NCBI GenBank assembly: GCA_003117195.1 | Contig: BDSI01000063.1 | Span: 629,404-693,403 of the forward strand | Direction: 5' to 3' | Source: Eudorina sp. 2006-703-Eu-15 | Lineage: Eukaryota > Chlorophyta > Chlorophyceae > Chlamydomonadales > Volvocaceae | Length of the DNA stretch: 64,000 nt | In this document: positions 21,998 through 34,800 of the stretch, in pieces | Layout: each line of letters opens with the position of its first letter | Position numbering within the stretch: the stretch's first letter is position 1 | The notes under the pieces: generated by a model | Seen by the model: the letters and a program-made list of their open reading frames with translations, nothing else | What the model was told of the DNA's origin: nothing | The model's database searches: none | Program-made: the position numbers and the translations under genes

Positions 21998-24900
21998 GGA
22001 GGGTGGGGCAGTTGACGTGTCGTCCGGGTGAACGCGGTGCTCGGCGGGATGGGGGGAGCGGGGACTGGAAACGGGGCGTGGGCACGAAAGCAGGGGAAGG
22101 GGGAGACGGAGCACCAACGCTGGAGGTAAAATTGATGGGGTCGCGGCGGGTAGGTAGGCTTGAATGGGACCGGGACGCGGAGGCGGAGGAGAAGGACGAC
22201 GATGGACGAGGGGTGGGGCAGCACGACACGTGGCGGGCAGTAGGGGCAGACAAAGGCCGTGGGGCTTTGAGGCCGGGGCGGAAGCTCGTTGGGCTACGGG
22301 CCGGTGAGGGAAAGGGGGGGTTAAGATGGCAGCTTGCGGCCATTCCTGCGGGGCGATGTCGGAGGGCGCCTTCAGAGGGCGGGCGGGGCGGGGCTTGGGG
22401 CCGCTTGAGGGCAGGACGTGCTGGGTCAGAGGGCGACGTGTACAGTCACGTGCCGCCGCACCACCGCCACGTGATGCAGCTGCCTGACCCGAGTGGCCTA
22501 AGGGTGGTGAACAGCAGAAAAAGCAGCGCGGTCAGGTGCGGGAGTGCCGGGTCAGCAGCAGCAGCTGTTGCGCCGGTCGACTAGCAGCAACAGCAGAAGC
22601 AGCGCTGCCGGGGTCAGGATCAGGGTCAGGGTCGGGGTCCGTCCTCGGCTGACTGGTCCGCTCCCCCCCCGGGGCAGGCATGAGCGGGACGGTAGTCAGG
22701 CAGGCGGGCAGGCGCCAGGAAGGCAAGCGGTCGGGTGGGCGGGCGGGTTGCTGTCGGCCGGGCAAGTCGTCAACGGCCCCCACCTGGACGAGCCCACCGC
22801 CCTCCCACCCCTGATCGCACCCACGAAAGGCGCCTCAGACCCGCGCCGGCACCTCGGGGTGGCGCAACCCATTCCCCTCCTCGCCCATCCCCACCCCGCC
22901 TCGCCCGGGTCAACGCTCCCTCCTTCACCCCCCCCCCACAAACTGCGTGTGTATGTGTGTTTAATCAGAAGCCCGCCCGACCCAAACCAGTTACCCATAT
23001 ACTCACCAGGATAACCGTGTGTGTATTTACTCGCAGCGGGCGGCCACGCCGCAGGCGCCCCCACCCTGTCCCTGCGGGAGAAGGTGGCCATCCTGCAGCG
23101 GACCAACAAGTGAGTACTCGAGAGGCTCAGATGCATACACACACATACCCGATGGCCCGCGGGGTCCATCCGCGGGGTCCTTAACATCCCTAATAAACAC
23201 AGCCACAGAAATACATACCATGTAACACGATGCTACTACTACTGCGTACACACGCACACACATTTCGTTGTTTTTTGGGCTGGGCAGGGGCCATTGTGAG
23301 GAAGCCATGCGATGAATTTCGGGGCTTAGCTGTGCCCGCAGCCTATCACGCACCCAGGCCTAGCGTACCAGAGGACACACACACACACACGTGAGACATG
23401 GCACACTGGGCCTTCGGGTTGCGGGCGACAGGGAGCGAGGGTTGGGAGGGGACCAGACGAGGGCGATCGGATCGGGTCGGGTCGGGCTTTGATAGTCTTG
23501 CTGGGCGCGCTTTGCCATGCATGCCCGGGGTCTAAAAATGTGAGTGCCTGTGCGGGCCGCGAAAACAGAAGAGTATGTGCGCTTGCACAGGGAGGGCGGG
23601 GCGGGGCCGGGGGCACACACCATCACGATCGCGAGTTGCCGTACTGGCCCTGTGCCCGTACTGGCCTCCGGAACTACTGCCGGGCCCAGCTCTCGGTCTC
23701 CGGGACCGACCCCCCACTCCCCCGTCCACCAACCTACCCACCCGCCTAGCCCCCTGGACGCCTGCCCCGCACATCTGACGTCCGGCCGGCCTCGCCCAGA
23801 CCTGGTCCCGGCAGGCACTGCATCCTCAGTACTCCCCCTGCACCCCCCGCAGTTGGAATCTCCCTACTCCCTGCCTGGAGTTCACCCCGCCGAACCCATG
23901 CTAACACCTCTTCCTCCACGCCTTCCTTCACCCCTTCCAATTTCCCCTCCCTCCTCTCCGCCTCCGCCTCCGCGCATCCCCCCCCCGCCGGGTTGGTCTC
24001 CCTCAGGGCGTTGGAGCAGCAGCTCGCCGAGGCCGCCAATGAGGCCCAACAGCGGTCCGCCCAGCAGCACGAGGTGCACCTGGCGGCCGTGACGGAGCTG
24101 CAGCAGCGGCTGGCGGCGCTGGAGGCCCAACTGACAGCGCAGCAGCGCACCGCGGGGGAGCTCATGCAGCAGAACCAGCAGCTGCTGGAGGCGCAGCAGC
24201 ACCTGCAGTCCGAGCTGGCGACGGCGCGGCGGGATGCGGACGCGGAGGTGCGCGTGGCGGCGGCGGCGGGAGGGGAAAGGGAGGGGAAGGCACGGGGCAA
24301 GGGGGCGGCGGCGGGGGCCGCCGCCGCCGCAGGCGGCGGCGGGGGCGGCGGGGACGCCCCGACGTCGCCGCGCACACCGTTGTCCTGGGACACCGGGCCG
24401 TCGGGCCACAGCCCCGGGAGCAGTAGCAGCAGCAGCAGTGACAGCAGCAGCGTCGCCGGGGCGACGGACACGGCGGCGGCGCTGCCGCCGGCGGCGCCGG
24501 CGGCGCCGGCGCTGCTCCACGGCGGCGGCGGCAGCGGCAGCTTGAAGTACGCCGTCGCCGACGACCTGCCGCTGTCGCCGTCGGGGGTGCGGCCGCACAC
24601 GGCCCCGCACGCCAACTACCTGCGGCGAAGTCCCTCCCAGGGGGGCTCCGCGGACGCCGCGTCCCAGACCAACGACGGGTCCCTGCCGTCCGAATCCGCC
24701 TCGCTGCTGGTGGTGTCGCACTCGGAACCCGACCTAGCACCCGGGGGGGGAGGCGGCCGGGGTGGCACCGGCAGCGGCTTCGCCCCCGCCACGACGGCGG
24801 CGGCGGTGGCGGCGGCGGCCGCCGCCGCCGGCAACAGCGACATCTACCTGGCGGGCGTGGGGCCGCCGCCGGCGTCGCCGGTGGCGGCGGCGGCGGGGCT

Positions 24901-27900
24901 GTCGGGTGCGGGGGTGGCGTTGCTGGCGCGGCAGAAGAAGCTGATTGCGTCGCTGCGGACGCAGCTGCAGCAGAAGGACTCGGCGTACGCCTTCCTGGCC
25001 AATGAGCATTCGGAGCTGGAGGGGCAGCTTAAGGAGGTGGAGGCGGCCAAGAGGGAGTATGCGGCCAGGTGCGGTGCAGTGCGGTGCAGTGCAGTGCGGT
25101 GCGATGCAGGGCAGGGCAGGGGTATAGCATATTGGCAGACATGTTGAAGGTGCGCTGCTGTCAGGGGGAGGGGGGGGTGCAGGAAGGCAAGCGAGGGTGG
25201 GGAGGGGAGGACATGGTCTAGGGGACCGGGGAGGCGAGGGGTGGGCGGTGGAGGCTTCGGGTGAGGCGGGGGTTTCGACCAGCTGTTAGAAGGTAACGGG
25301 GACCTGAAGGCGAGCGGCCCGCAGAGGGTGTAAGAGGTCGCATTGAGAGGTCCACTTCTGGTTCACATTTAAATTGGGTGTTCGATGGTCGGGCGCCGTC
25401 GGTGTGTGGCGGACTCGCGGGTCTGTCGGTTTGCAGGGCCTGCTGGCCGGCGCCTGCGTGCCGGGGAGGGGAGGGGAGGGGAGGGGTATAGGAAATTGGT
25501 AGACAATTTCAAACTGCGCTGCTGCCGCCAGAGCGACAGTTCGACCGGCGACAAATTGGTACAGTACCGTAGATCGCCAGGGGGAGGGGAGGGGAGGGGC
25601 GGGGAGGGGAGGGGGGGCTGCCTGCGGGCATCGCGCTGCGGCAGCTCACAGACCCCCCTTCCTCGCGGGGGTGCCCGCCCAGGCACGTCGCCACAACTCT
25701 CCTGCCCGCCGCGCCTGTGGGGCCCCGGGTGGGCCTACCTGCCGCCAAAACCCTCCGCCCCTCTACCCCCTCCTCCTGCCCAAGCCCCTGCCCCACCTGC
25801 TCCCCCCTCCCCCGCAGATACGCCTTCATGGTGCTGGACCAGGACCTGGATGGACACATCCGCGTGGACCAGGTGGGGGCAGGGGCGGGAGGTGGGGGAG
25901 GGAGGTGAGGTGGGGGCCTGGATGGACACATGGAGGCAGCAGGTCAGGGGAGTTTGGGAGGGAGGGGAGAGAGGGGATGTGGACGGTGTTAGGGCGAAGG
26001 GCAAGCGGCGTCGCGATGTGCGGCGTCGCGCCGCATTGTACTGCACTGTACGGTCGGTCGATGTGCGCAGCCAGCATGATGTGCGCAGGTGTGGACCTGC
26101 GGCCGCTGCGAGATGGGGAGTGTTAGCCGCCCCATTGGTACGACCCCCACACGGAGCAGCCCCCTCCTCCAGCTCGTGCACACGCACGTGACCCCCTCCA
26201 CTCCACTCCACTCCACTCCACTCCACGCGGCTACTGACCGCCCGACGGTCCGCCCTGGTGCCCCCCTCCTCCCCTCCCTCCCGCCCTCCCGCCCTCCCGC
26301 CCTCCCGCCCGCCCGCCCTCCCGCCCTCCCGCCCTCCCGCCCTCCCGCCCTCCTCCCCTCCCTCCTCCCTCCCCCACGATGTCCCCAGGTGGGGTCGTTC
26401 GACATGTTCTCCTGCTACTCGGCCGCCGTGTTGGAGTACGCGTTCAAGCACTGGCGCTTCGCCTCGGGCTTCAAGGGCTACCTCAACATGGACGACTTCG
26501 TGAAGTGGGTGTGGGGTAGGGGGATGGGTGGGGGCGATGGGGGGGCCCCCGCTGATGGAGGCCGGGGGGAATGACACGCACAACCACTAACACAAACACA
26601 TACCGCCGCCAGGTCCCCCCGACGCATGCTAAATTTACCTAATAGGGGTGGTCTGTCGTACCTTGCCGGGGGGCGGTCCATAACGCACTTCGACCGTCGG
26701 GTTGGCCATAACCATCCACAACGCCCTCCCCCCTCCTCCCCCCTCCTCCCCGCTAACCCCCCTCCCCTAGGGGGGACCCTCCCCCCCCCCACCCGTGTGC
26801 TCCCGGTCGTCATATTCCCGAGCATTGCCCCCCGACTGGCTGCCCCTGCCCTCCGCCCCGCATCGGCCCCGCCCCCCTTCACCACATGGATGTTCGCCCT
26901 GGCAGCGGCGCAGCTTGAAAATGTCTGCCAATTTCCTATACCCTCCTTCACCCATCCCGACCCAGCATCCCAACGCGAGGCCCCCCCTTCGCCTCGAACA
27001 ACCCCCCCCTGGCCCTTCCCGGTCCCCAGGTTCGTGACGCTCTCCGACGACCGCTCCAGTCGCGACTCCCAGCGCTTCTGGTTCATGGTGCTGGACCTGG
27101 ACGGGGACGGGGCGGTGAGCGCCGAGGACGCCAAGTGGTTTTACGACTCGGTGGAGAAGGACGAGAGCACCTTCGTGGTGGGCTTCGAGGACCTGTGGCA
27201 CCAGGTGAAGGGGGGTTGGGGGTAGGGGTGGGGGAGGCTCAGGTTTGGAAAGAGGCTGAGAGGGAGGGGCCTGACTACGGGAACGGGAAAAGAGACCTGC
27301 GCGGTGTGTGTTCATATGCATAGGCGGTACGCGTAGGAGGGGGATTGGGACTGACGGCCGCAAACACCGCACGCGCCCCGTGCCCCCCATAGGGAAATGG
27401 ATCGTTGGTGGATTGTTGGTGGTTGGTCGTTGATGTTTGTTTGGAGTTGGGACCGTTGCTCAGTGGAGCGGTCCTGCGGTCGTGTCTCTGTGGAGGAGCA
27501 TCATTCGTAGAGCGCCCTAGCCACCCAGCCACCACGACGTGGCCGCCGGTGTTCGTGTTGCGCTCCCGATGTGCCCCATGTCGGGGCAATTTTCCACTGG
27601 GGACAAAAGATGTGGGGGCGGAAAGGGGGGGGGGCCCTCGACCAGGCAAACGCACGCCGACGCAGCAGCAGCAGCAGCAGCAGCCGCGTGACTTGGCGCA
27701 GCACCCACCCGCCGAAGCGCCGATCCATCCGTTGGTGCTCTCCGTTGGACCCTGCGCATTGCCTGTGTTCGCATGTAGTTTTCCCACAATGTGTGACCTA
27801 CCGCGCAAGCCTGACTCCGCCTCGACGCCGCGCCAACCCCTACCCACGCCCCACCCACGCCCCACCCCCTACCCCTCCTCCCTTCCGGACACAGCTCCTC

Positions 27901-28059
27901 GATATGACCCAGCCCGCCAACAAGTGCCGCGGCTTCACGTCCGGCGAGCTGTGGAAGTGCAAGCTGGGGGCGGGCGTCATCGGGCTGCTGCTCAACCACA
28001 ACAACATGCTGCTGCACCGCACCACCGCCGAGTGGGGTCGGGGGGACTTCCCCTTGTGA
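21224..28059 (+). CDS. Coiled-coil protein with PP2A B''-type EF-hand region
   Basis: Exons, all phase-consistent: 21224-21917, 23037-23109, 24007-25068, 25818-25872, 26389-26504, 27030-27204, 27895-28059 (779 residues in this model). Residues 1-230 are Ser/Pro-rich and disordered. Heptad-rich coiled coils follow at ~256-330 and ~563-609, split by a Gly/Ala/Ser linker. From residue 610 the protein follows PP2A regulatory B'' subunits: first EF loop DQDLDGHIRVDQ, then FKGYLNMDDFVKF, second loop DLDGDGAVSAED, WFYDSVE, and a B''-like end with GELWKCKLG and GRGDFPL. Loop position 12 is Gln and Asp rather than Glu, so calcium affinity may be reduced. The usual B'' N-terminal half is absent. The start is uncertain: the frame stays open upstream to a possible acceptor at 21149. 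The end is also uncertain: a GTGAGG donor at 28056 could continue the gene. Confidence 0.78.
21956..21992. repeat. GT dinucleotide microsatellite
   Basis: About 18 GT units just inside the first intron of the PP2A-B''-like gene, roughly 40 bases after the donor at 21918. Confidence 0.95.
25120..25163 (+). repeat. Dispersed repeat family A, diverged copy
   Basis: GGTATAGCATATTGGCAGAC followed by ATGTTGAAGGTGCGCTGCTG; matches the family A core with several changes. It starts about 50 bases after the donor at 25069. Confidence 0.7.
25485..25537 (+). repeat. Dispersed repeat family A, full-core copy
   Basis: GGTATAGGAAATTGGTAGAC followed by AATTTCAAACTGCGCTGCTG and CCGCCAGAGCGA. Flanked on both sides by GGGGA tracts. 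It lies in the intron 25069-25817 of the PP2A-B''-like gene, in the same orientation as the copy at 25120. Confidence 0.85.
26215..26370. repeat. Low-complexity CTCCA and CCCTCCCGC repeats
   Basis: Tandem CTCCA (about 26195-26225) followed by a run of CCCTCCCGC/CCGCCC units. C-only and T-only on this strand, close to the acceptor at 26388. Confidence 0.85.
26894..26944 (-). repeat. Dispersed repeat family A, inverted copy
   Basis: Reads GCCCTGGCAGCGGCGCAGCT then TGAAAATGTCTGCCAATTTC and CTATACC on the plus strand, the reverse complement of the family core. It ends about 85 bases before the acceptor at 27029. Confidence 0.85.
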
Positions 28060-29140
28060 GGGAGGGGAGGAGGGGGAGAGGGGCGCCCTGGAGCCGGAGG
28101 AGGCAGAGGGGAGGTGCGGGCAGCGCTGCGGGCGGGGCGGAGCCGGAGCCGAGAGCGTCCTCCTTCGCGCCCTTGTCCTCACATCTCAACAAATCTCATG
28201 GAGGAGGAGGAGGAGGAGGCGCAGCCGCGCCCACGGACGGGACAGGACTTGCCGCCGCTGCGGAACAGCAACAGCAGGAGCAGCAGCAGCTGCTGCAGCA
28301 GCCAAGAACCGCCGGACCGCACCGGATGGTGGCTACGGCGGCAGCAGCAGGGGATGGGTTGGCGAAGACATGCTGTAGCGGCGCGAGGCCGGCGTCCGGC
28401 CGCGCTGCGGGAGTTCTGCCCCTGGCCCGGGCCCAGGCCGGGGCCGGGGCTGTGTACTTGCTCGCCACTGCCCCTTTTGCGGCCCCAACGCCCCACAGCT
28501 GGAGACGCCCCTCGCGCTCAGCACCTGTGCCCGCTGATGTCCTTCGGTGCACTGCCATCGATCGGGCAAACCCGCGCCGAAACCCGTCCCTCGCCGGCGG
28601 ACCGTCCCGCCCGGCGTGGGTGCGGTCGTGTTGCGAGAGGGGTGGGGGCGGGGATCCAACAGCAGCCGCAGCGGCAGCGGCAGCGGCAGCAGCAACAGCA
28701 GGATCGGCAGCAGCAGGGAGCAGCAACAGAAACCACTCGGCATCAAGCACGCTGGTCGTCCTTTGCTGCTGCAGCAGGCAGTCTTTCGGAAAAACGTCTT
28801 CACGGGCTTCCTGGGCCCCCTGTGGGCAACCCCCCGCCTTGCGCGCTGCGGGGCGCAACGTAGAGCGCGGGCCCCGCCCCCGTGCAGCAGTTCACGGCGC
28901 TCGTACTCGGGCACAGGTCACAATCACATCACGCGGTTTCTGCTGTCGAACAAGACACTCCTGCGACAGCGGCGGCTGCAGTGGCGGCGGTGGCGGCGGC
29001 GGCGGCCTTGGGCGCTGCGGCGGTGTCCAATGGAATCCCTGGGGAGCCCCCAAGGCCTTCAGCCCACGGCCGTGCACACGAGAATGACGGACGAGGTCAC
29101 GACCATGGCTGTGTGTGTGGATGGGGGAAAGGTGGGGTAT
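28060..29140 (+). other. Coding-like low-complexity region after the PP2A-B''-like gene
   Basis: Directly follows the last assigned exon. It carries CAG-rich runs (28260-28310, 28660-28740) and Ala-rich stretches such as the frame at 28930-29090, which resemble the disordered coding tails of other genes in this window. No open frame spans it cleanly with the B''-like exons, and no TGTAA was found until 31337. It may hold unresolved 3' exons of the preceding gene, or long 3' UTR. Confidence 0.4.
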
Positions 29141-31851
29141 GACGCCGCGGCCGTGGAGGGTTCGGGAGGTAGGACGGGGGTTGGCGGGGCTGTACGGCAG
29201 CGGCGGTTGGACTGTGATGTACTGGGGCGGTGATTCACTTGGGGGGCGCCCTTGGCTTATATGACGGGCGGCCGCACCTTGGGTTTGTGTGCCCGTGTTT
29301 CCGGGGGTGACCGCGCAGCTCCGTTACCCTCTCCGACACATCACTCGGCCCGACCCATGGGTCCTGCGAGTCGCGGGACCGTTTGACCAGCAGGTCGGGG
29401 GTAGGTGGTTTGCGCGCCGACCAAGTAAAGTTCGGTCTCGGCGGCCACGGCCTTCGGGTGCCGTGGCGTGCCAGCTGTTGATGTCGTACAGGGCTGACCA
29501 AGGACGAGCGAATCGGGATGGCGATGATGCACGTGCCGTCCGTACATGCCGTACAGGCGGACGGACATGCCGAGCATGTCGGGGGGGCCGAGGGGTGCAC
29601 CTGGTTGTGCTGACCCGCCCCTGAGCCGGGTCAGGTCGCGCGCCATCACTGGGCGGGTTTTGGGGGGGGGATGGGGGGTATAGGAAATTGGTAGACATTT
29701 TCAAACTGCGCTGCATGGGGGGATGGGGGGTTTTGCGGCCGGGCGGCCGGGCCTGGGGGCGGAGTGGAGGCGGCCAGATGGCCCCAGGTGCTTGAGGGCT
29801 GGTAAGCTCACCGGCCGGGAGGGCATCCGGGTACACTGACGAGACTGGCAGGGGGCGTGTGTTTTGGGGGGAGCTGTTTCAGGGGGGAGGGGAGGGGAGG
29901 GGCGCGAAGGAGTAGTTGACAAGGGTTCAGTGCCATTCGACCGTACGACATGCGACAGTACGACATGCCGAAAGGGCGTTACAGGCTCGCGTGCGTGTGT
30001 GTGTGTGTGCCGCTTCAAGTGCAGCAGGCGGGGTTGCGTTTCTTCATGTGTATGTGTGCCGCCAGGTGCGGTTGCGCGTTTGTGGGTTTGATGCGTGTGT
30101 GCGTGTGCATGTGTTGGGCGGGTGGGTGCAGGCGGGTGGGAGGGAATCGAAGCATCCTGTGGGAGTCACTGGCGCGGCGTGTCAGGGTGACGACAGCAAT
30201 GCCCACGACACGACAACCACAACCCTAGAGAGGCCAGCGTGCATCGGCGTGCATCGGCGTGCATCGGCGTGCGTCCCAGGTTGAGGGACATGCCGCCTGG
30301 AACAGGACTCTGGTGAGATTTCGAAGGCGAAGCCCGAAGGATGATGGGCCAACATGGTTCGGGGACTGCCGGGCGCGTGCGTGGCCGCCTTGGGCTGCGA
30401 GCTGCTGGCACTTTGTCGTACTGTACGACACTGTACAGTACGGCACTCGCAGATGTTCAGTATCAGGCTGCTATGTACGGCTGCTTTGCATAATGGTCCT
30501 GATGCCTTCGATGTGGTCCCGACTGGGTTTGATGATAGCATGTACGGCCAGCGGCTGGTTCGGGCTGAGTGATGCGATCTGTGACTAGTGGGCGTCGTAC
30601 TCGTGGGGGCCTGCCTTGTCGTACGCCGTCGGTCTGAACTAGGCTGTCGGTGGTTTGGGGGACGTTCGTTCGTGCCTTCGGGGGAACCCCTTCTAATGGA
30701 CTTCCGGAGCGATTGTGAGAAAACTGGTTCCGCGAGGACGACTCCATCTCGCCATGTACAGTCAGTCGTACGCGTACTTCGTAATGTCCTGCCGTGCGGC
30801 AGTGCGCGCGGCTTTCAAGATGGGGCACGCAGCGCTTTGGGTGGCTGCTGGCTGGATGGCGGGGGTGTCTGCGACCCGCACAAGCCCGGCCCCGGGTGTC
30901 ATGGCGGGCGCCTCGACAACGGGCACTCACGTAGAGCAGCAGGGAGATTCCGGGGGTGAGACCCCGGGGGGCTTGCCCAGAGGGGACATGGTTAAATTAT
31001 TTGGGGATGGTACGGCGGAGTACGGTAAATACTATCTGGGTCGGAAATGTGGCAAACTTCGGGCGGTCGGCATCTCCGCTCGCGAAGCGGACAGCGCTTA
31101 CGAACGGACGAGGCTGGACAAGGAACGTGTGTTGGTGCTAAGCTGGGGGTGCGTGGTGGTGGTGTCAGTCTGTTGCAGCCCTTGCTTTCTTCCGTTGCAG
31201 GCAGCCTTGGCCTGTCTGGAGGGCCCTTCAACTAACACTCCGGGGACGTGACGGACACCTCACAACATCAGTAGTAAGGCGGAATGAGCTTCATGCCGTA
31301 CCGCTGACTCGTACCGTAGGTTTGGGGTACACTGTATGTAACGTGCGGTGGCCAGTCCCTTGAGAGACGGTTGGGCGCACCACACCATACGAGCCATGTC
31401 GTGTTGGCGTCCTCGCGGGGCACGCTATAAACCTTGTAGCTTTCATTCTTCAAGACTGCAAGGCCTGGACTGTACCTAAATAACTTGTGGAGCTAAGCTG
31501 GGAGCAGCACCCTTGCAGCACTGCGAATGTGAACACGTTTGAACTCACCGACTTCGCGGGCTCGTGCCGACCTCCTAACGATGATGCTGAATATAACTGC
31601 CGTAAGCGCGCACCTGCCAACGTACCTACGTACGTTTGTCCGGTACGGAACAACGAACATATGCTGCGATCAATCACTGACGCTTAGAGAAAACTGGAAG
31701 GTGCTGTGAGAAAAATTTATTTTAGTCCACACGCTTCAACCAAGAAGAACGTTGTACGTGGTGGGTCCCGTGGGACCTTCTTTGCCAGGAATAAATTGCA
31801 GTCAACGCACCACTTGCAGCTTATTGGATTACGGCATTCATTCAGCGATCC
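29141..31851. other. Intergenic or 3'-flanking DNA before proline dehydrogenase
   Basis: No supported gene. Contains one family A repeat (29676-29715), three copies of a 10-base unit at 30238-30270 and a TGTAA at 31337-31341 that could end transcription of the upstream gene. Open frames at 30588-31251 show no recognisable domain. Confidence 0.45.
29676..29715 (+). repeat. Dispersed repeat family A, copy outside assigned introns
   Basis: GGTATAGGAAATTGGTAGAC then ATTTTCAAACTGCGCTGC, nearly identical to 25485. It is framed by G-runs (GGGGGGATGGGGGG) on both sides. Confidence 0.85.
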
Positions 31852-34800
31852 ATGCGAATTGCTCCGGCCCTGCCGAAGGAGACGGTCTGCACAATGCGTC
31901 CGACTAGTCGGCTTCTCTCAGCTATTACGTTGCCTGGGTCGCGTCGTCTGGTGGCCCCTATTCATGTTTTCCGTAACTATGGATTCCAAGCAGACAAAGT
32001 CAAACAGGATGGCAAGTTGGCTTTCACGGTGCGTGCAGAACGCGTTGAATGGTTTGAACGGAGCACTGCACAGCAGCTGTAACGTTGGGGACTATTCCTT
32101 ATTGTTTTCATTATTTGCATTGGACGTCTCGGGACAAATACAGTTTTGCCGGATTCAGCGTAGCTTTCGTATTGTCCTCCCAAGTCTTTGCGGCTTCACG
32201 GTATCACTGACGAGCTGCCCTCAACATAATTGGAGACCGTAGTCGCGCGGACATTTCGCTCGGCCCTCGCCCTTCCCCCACCCCTGGCCTAGTTGCGTGG
32301 GCAGGCCCTCCACCAAGCCGCCCCCACCAAGTCTTTCCCAACGCCAGCCCACACATTCCATTCCTTATCCCTCAAACGCTCATCCTACTCAGACATGCCA
32401 GCAATTCACCTTCCCTCTTTCCTTCATTTTTAGCGTTCCAAATGGTGGACCCTCGCGCCCACCCGAGCGGTCTAACGGCCCAAGCTTCCTCGGCACCGCC
32501 TCCCACCCCTCCCCTCTCACCCGCCCTCGCCCTCATCAGGTCCACCCGGCCCCCACCCCAACCCCACCCAACAAAAATGTCTGCCAATTTCCTACACCCC
32601 CCACCCCCCACCCCACCCCAACAACAACCCAACACCCCGCACCCGGCAGGACCACGCCGCCATCTTCGAGGGCCGCAGCTCCAGCGACCTGCTCCGCGCG
32701 CTGCTGGTGCTGCGGCTGTGCGGCCTGCCGCCCTTCGTGAGCCACTCGGAGGCGCTGCTGGACACCGCGCGGCGGATCCTGGGCGACCAGCTGGCCTTGG
32801 GGGCGGTGCAAGAGTCCTTCTACAAACACTTCTGTGCGGGCAAGGAGCCGGCCGACGTGTGGGCGCGCATGAACGCGCTGCGGGCGCACGGCATCGGCGC
32901 CATCCTTGACTACGCGGAGGAGGAGGACCTGCTCAAGCACTGCAAGCCGCAGCAGCAGGCGGCAGAGCAGCAGCAGCAGCAGCCGGGGGGTGCGGCGGCG
33001 GCGGCGGCGGGCGGGGCTGTCCGCGGCACCATCTCGGCCAAGCAGCCGCTGGGCGGGGAGACGATCATCCAGTCGCGTGTGGCGGCGAGGACGTACGACC
33101 AGCAGGTGGGGTCGGAGGGGTTAAATTGAAAAAAGAAATAAACCCGAAGAACGAACTCGGGCACACCCAACATGACTCAGTATACTTACGTGGTGAGGTA
33201 CCTGCATAGCAATTGAAAAACCGAGACCGCGCGCGGGCGCGTGGCGGCGCGGCCGCGCTGCCGCCGGTGCAGCAGTAAGCAGGATGCGAACCCGACCCAA
33301 CCCGAGAAGGACAGATACTTTACCGACCTGTGGTGGCAGAAGGAGTAGCCGCACCGCGAGCGATGTCCGAGGTGATGGCGATGCAGGGAGGGAAGCCGAG
33401 GAACGGAGTGAGCGGGCGCGGCGTGAGAGGGGCAACTACAGTACGTAACAACCAAAAGACAACGAAAAGAAAACATTATGCGAGAATGGCGGGGCGGCAG
33501 CGCGGCGCGGAAGAGGACGGGCCAGGCGACCGGGAGTGTGATATGGGACGGGAGACGGTACGACACGTACGGCACGTACGACAGGGGGAGCAAACATGGG
33601 GCAGGGGCGCGGATACGGACGACCGGGTGGCGGGCCAAGTTCGGGGCATGGCTCCCCACCGTGCCCGTTCGTAGCGGGGCAGCCCCGGCATGTGGGGTGG
33701 GGTGCCGCGTGGTGGTGTGCCTGGGGCGGTCGGGCGGGCTGGGCCGGGTACGTGCGGTGTGGGGTGGGGTGCTGCGGGGAGAGGGGCCGGGCGACGAGGA
33801 TGGCGTAACGGTTACAGTTTGCGGGCGACACGGCCGGGCCGGCACGGAGGCCGCGGGGGCGGGGGGGGCGTAAGGGTAATACTCTTGGGGCAGTGTTGAG
33901 GTTGGGGCGGGGGTTTGGGCTTCAGGGTTTCTGGCGCGTGGAGGCCGGGGGGCCCCGACCTCCCTCACCCTCACCCTGACCCTCGCCCTGAAATCCGCAT
34001 GCCCTTACCCCACCAGTTGCCCGGACCTACAGGCCACCCACCGCGTGCCGGGTTCGAGCTCCGGTGCAGTGTGCACGGCTGTTGCCATGTGGGACTCCCC
34101 GGGGGATTCCCAACCCCACCCCTCACCCCACCCACCATGAACAGCGCTTATCAATTTCCTCTACCCGCCCACGCCCACGCCCCCGCTGCCGGATCCCCCC
34201 AGGACGACGAGGCGTGTGAGACCCACACGGCGGCCTTCCTGTCCGCAATCGACACCGCGGCCACACTGCCGGGCCAGGGCTTCGCCGCCATCAAGCTGAC
34301 GGCGCTGGTGGGGGACCCGCAGCTGCTGGAGCACCTGGCGGCGGCGGTGGCGAGCGTGCGCGCGCTGTTCCAGGTGTACGACCTGGACGGGGACGGCTAC
34401 GTCACGCAGGAGGAGTTCGACCAGTGCTTCAAGAAGCTGGCGGCGGAGCAGGGTAGGGGGTGGGGTGGGATGGGGGGTATCGGGTAGGGTAGGGTAGGGC
34501 AGGAGAGGGGGTGGGGAGACCGTGGTGGTGGGGCGTGGGGAGGGGCTGTGAGGGACGCGGGTACTTGCAGGTTTCGACGGAGGGGGAGGGAGGGGGGACG
34601 GCAAGGGCTGACCGCGTCCGTCCACTCGACATGCAGCCACACACCTGCAGCTGCGCCTGCTCCTCCGGGGACAGCTCCCAGGACCGACCGGTGCGGCCCC
34701 CTGTGGCGGGGAGGGGGGGGCAGAGACCCTTGCGGTCGTCGCCGCTGGCAGTGCCAGCACACCCCGCGCAGCGCAGCGCAGCGCAGCGCTCGTTGCTGGG

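Noticed and set aside
30588..31251. Plus-strand frames of 123 and 178 residues
   Set aside because: No family motif; two overlapping frames are equally open and composition is that of noncoding DNA. A remote chance remains that the last part is a 3' exon of the upstream gene.
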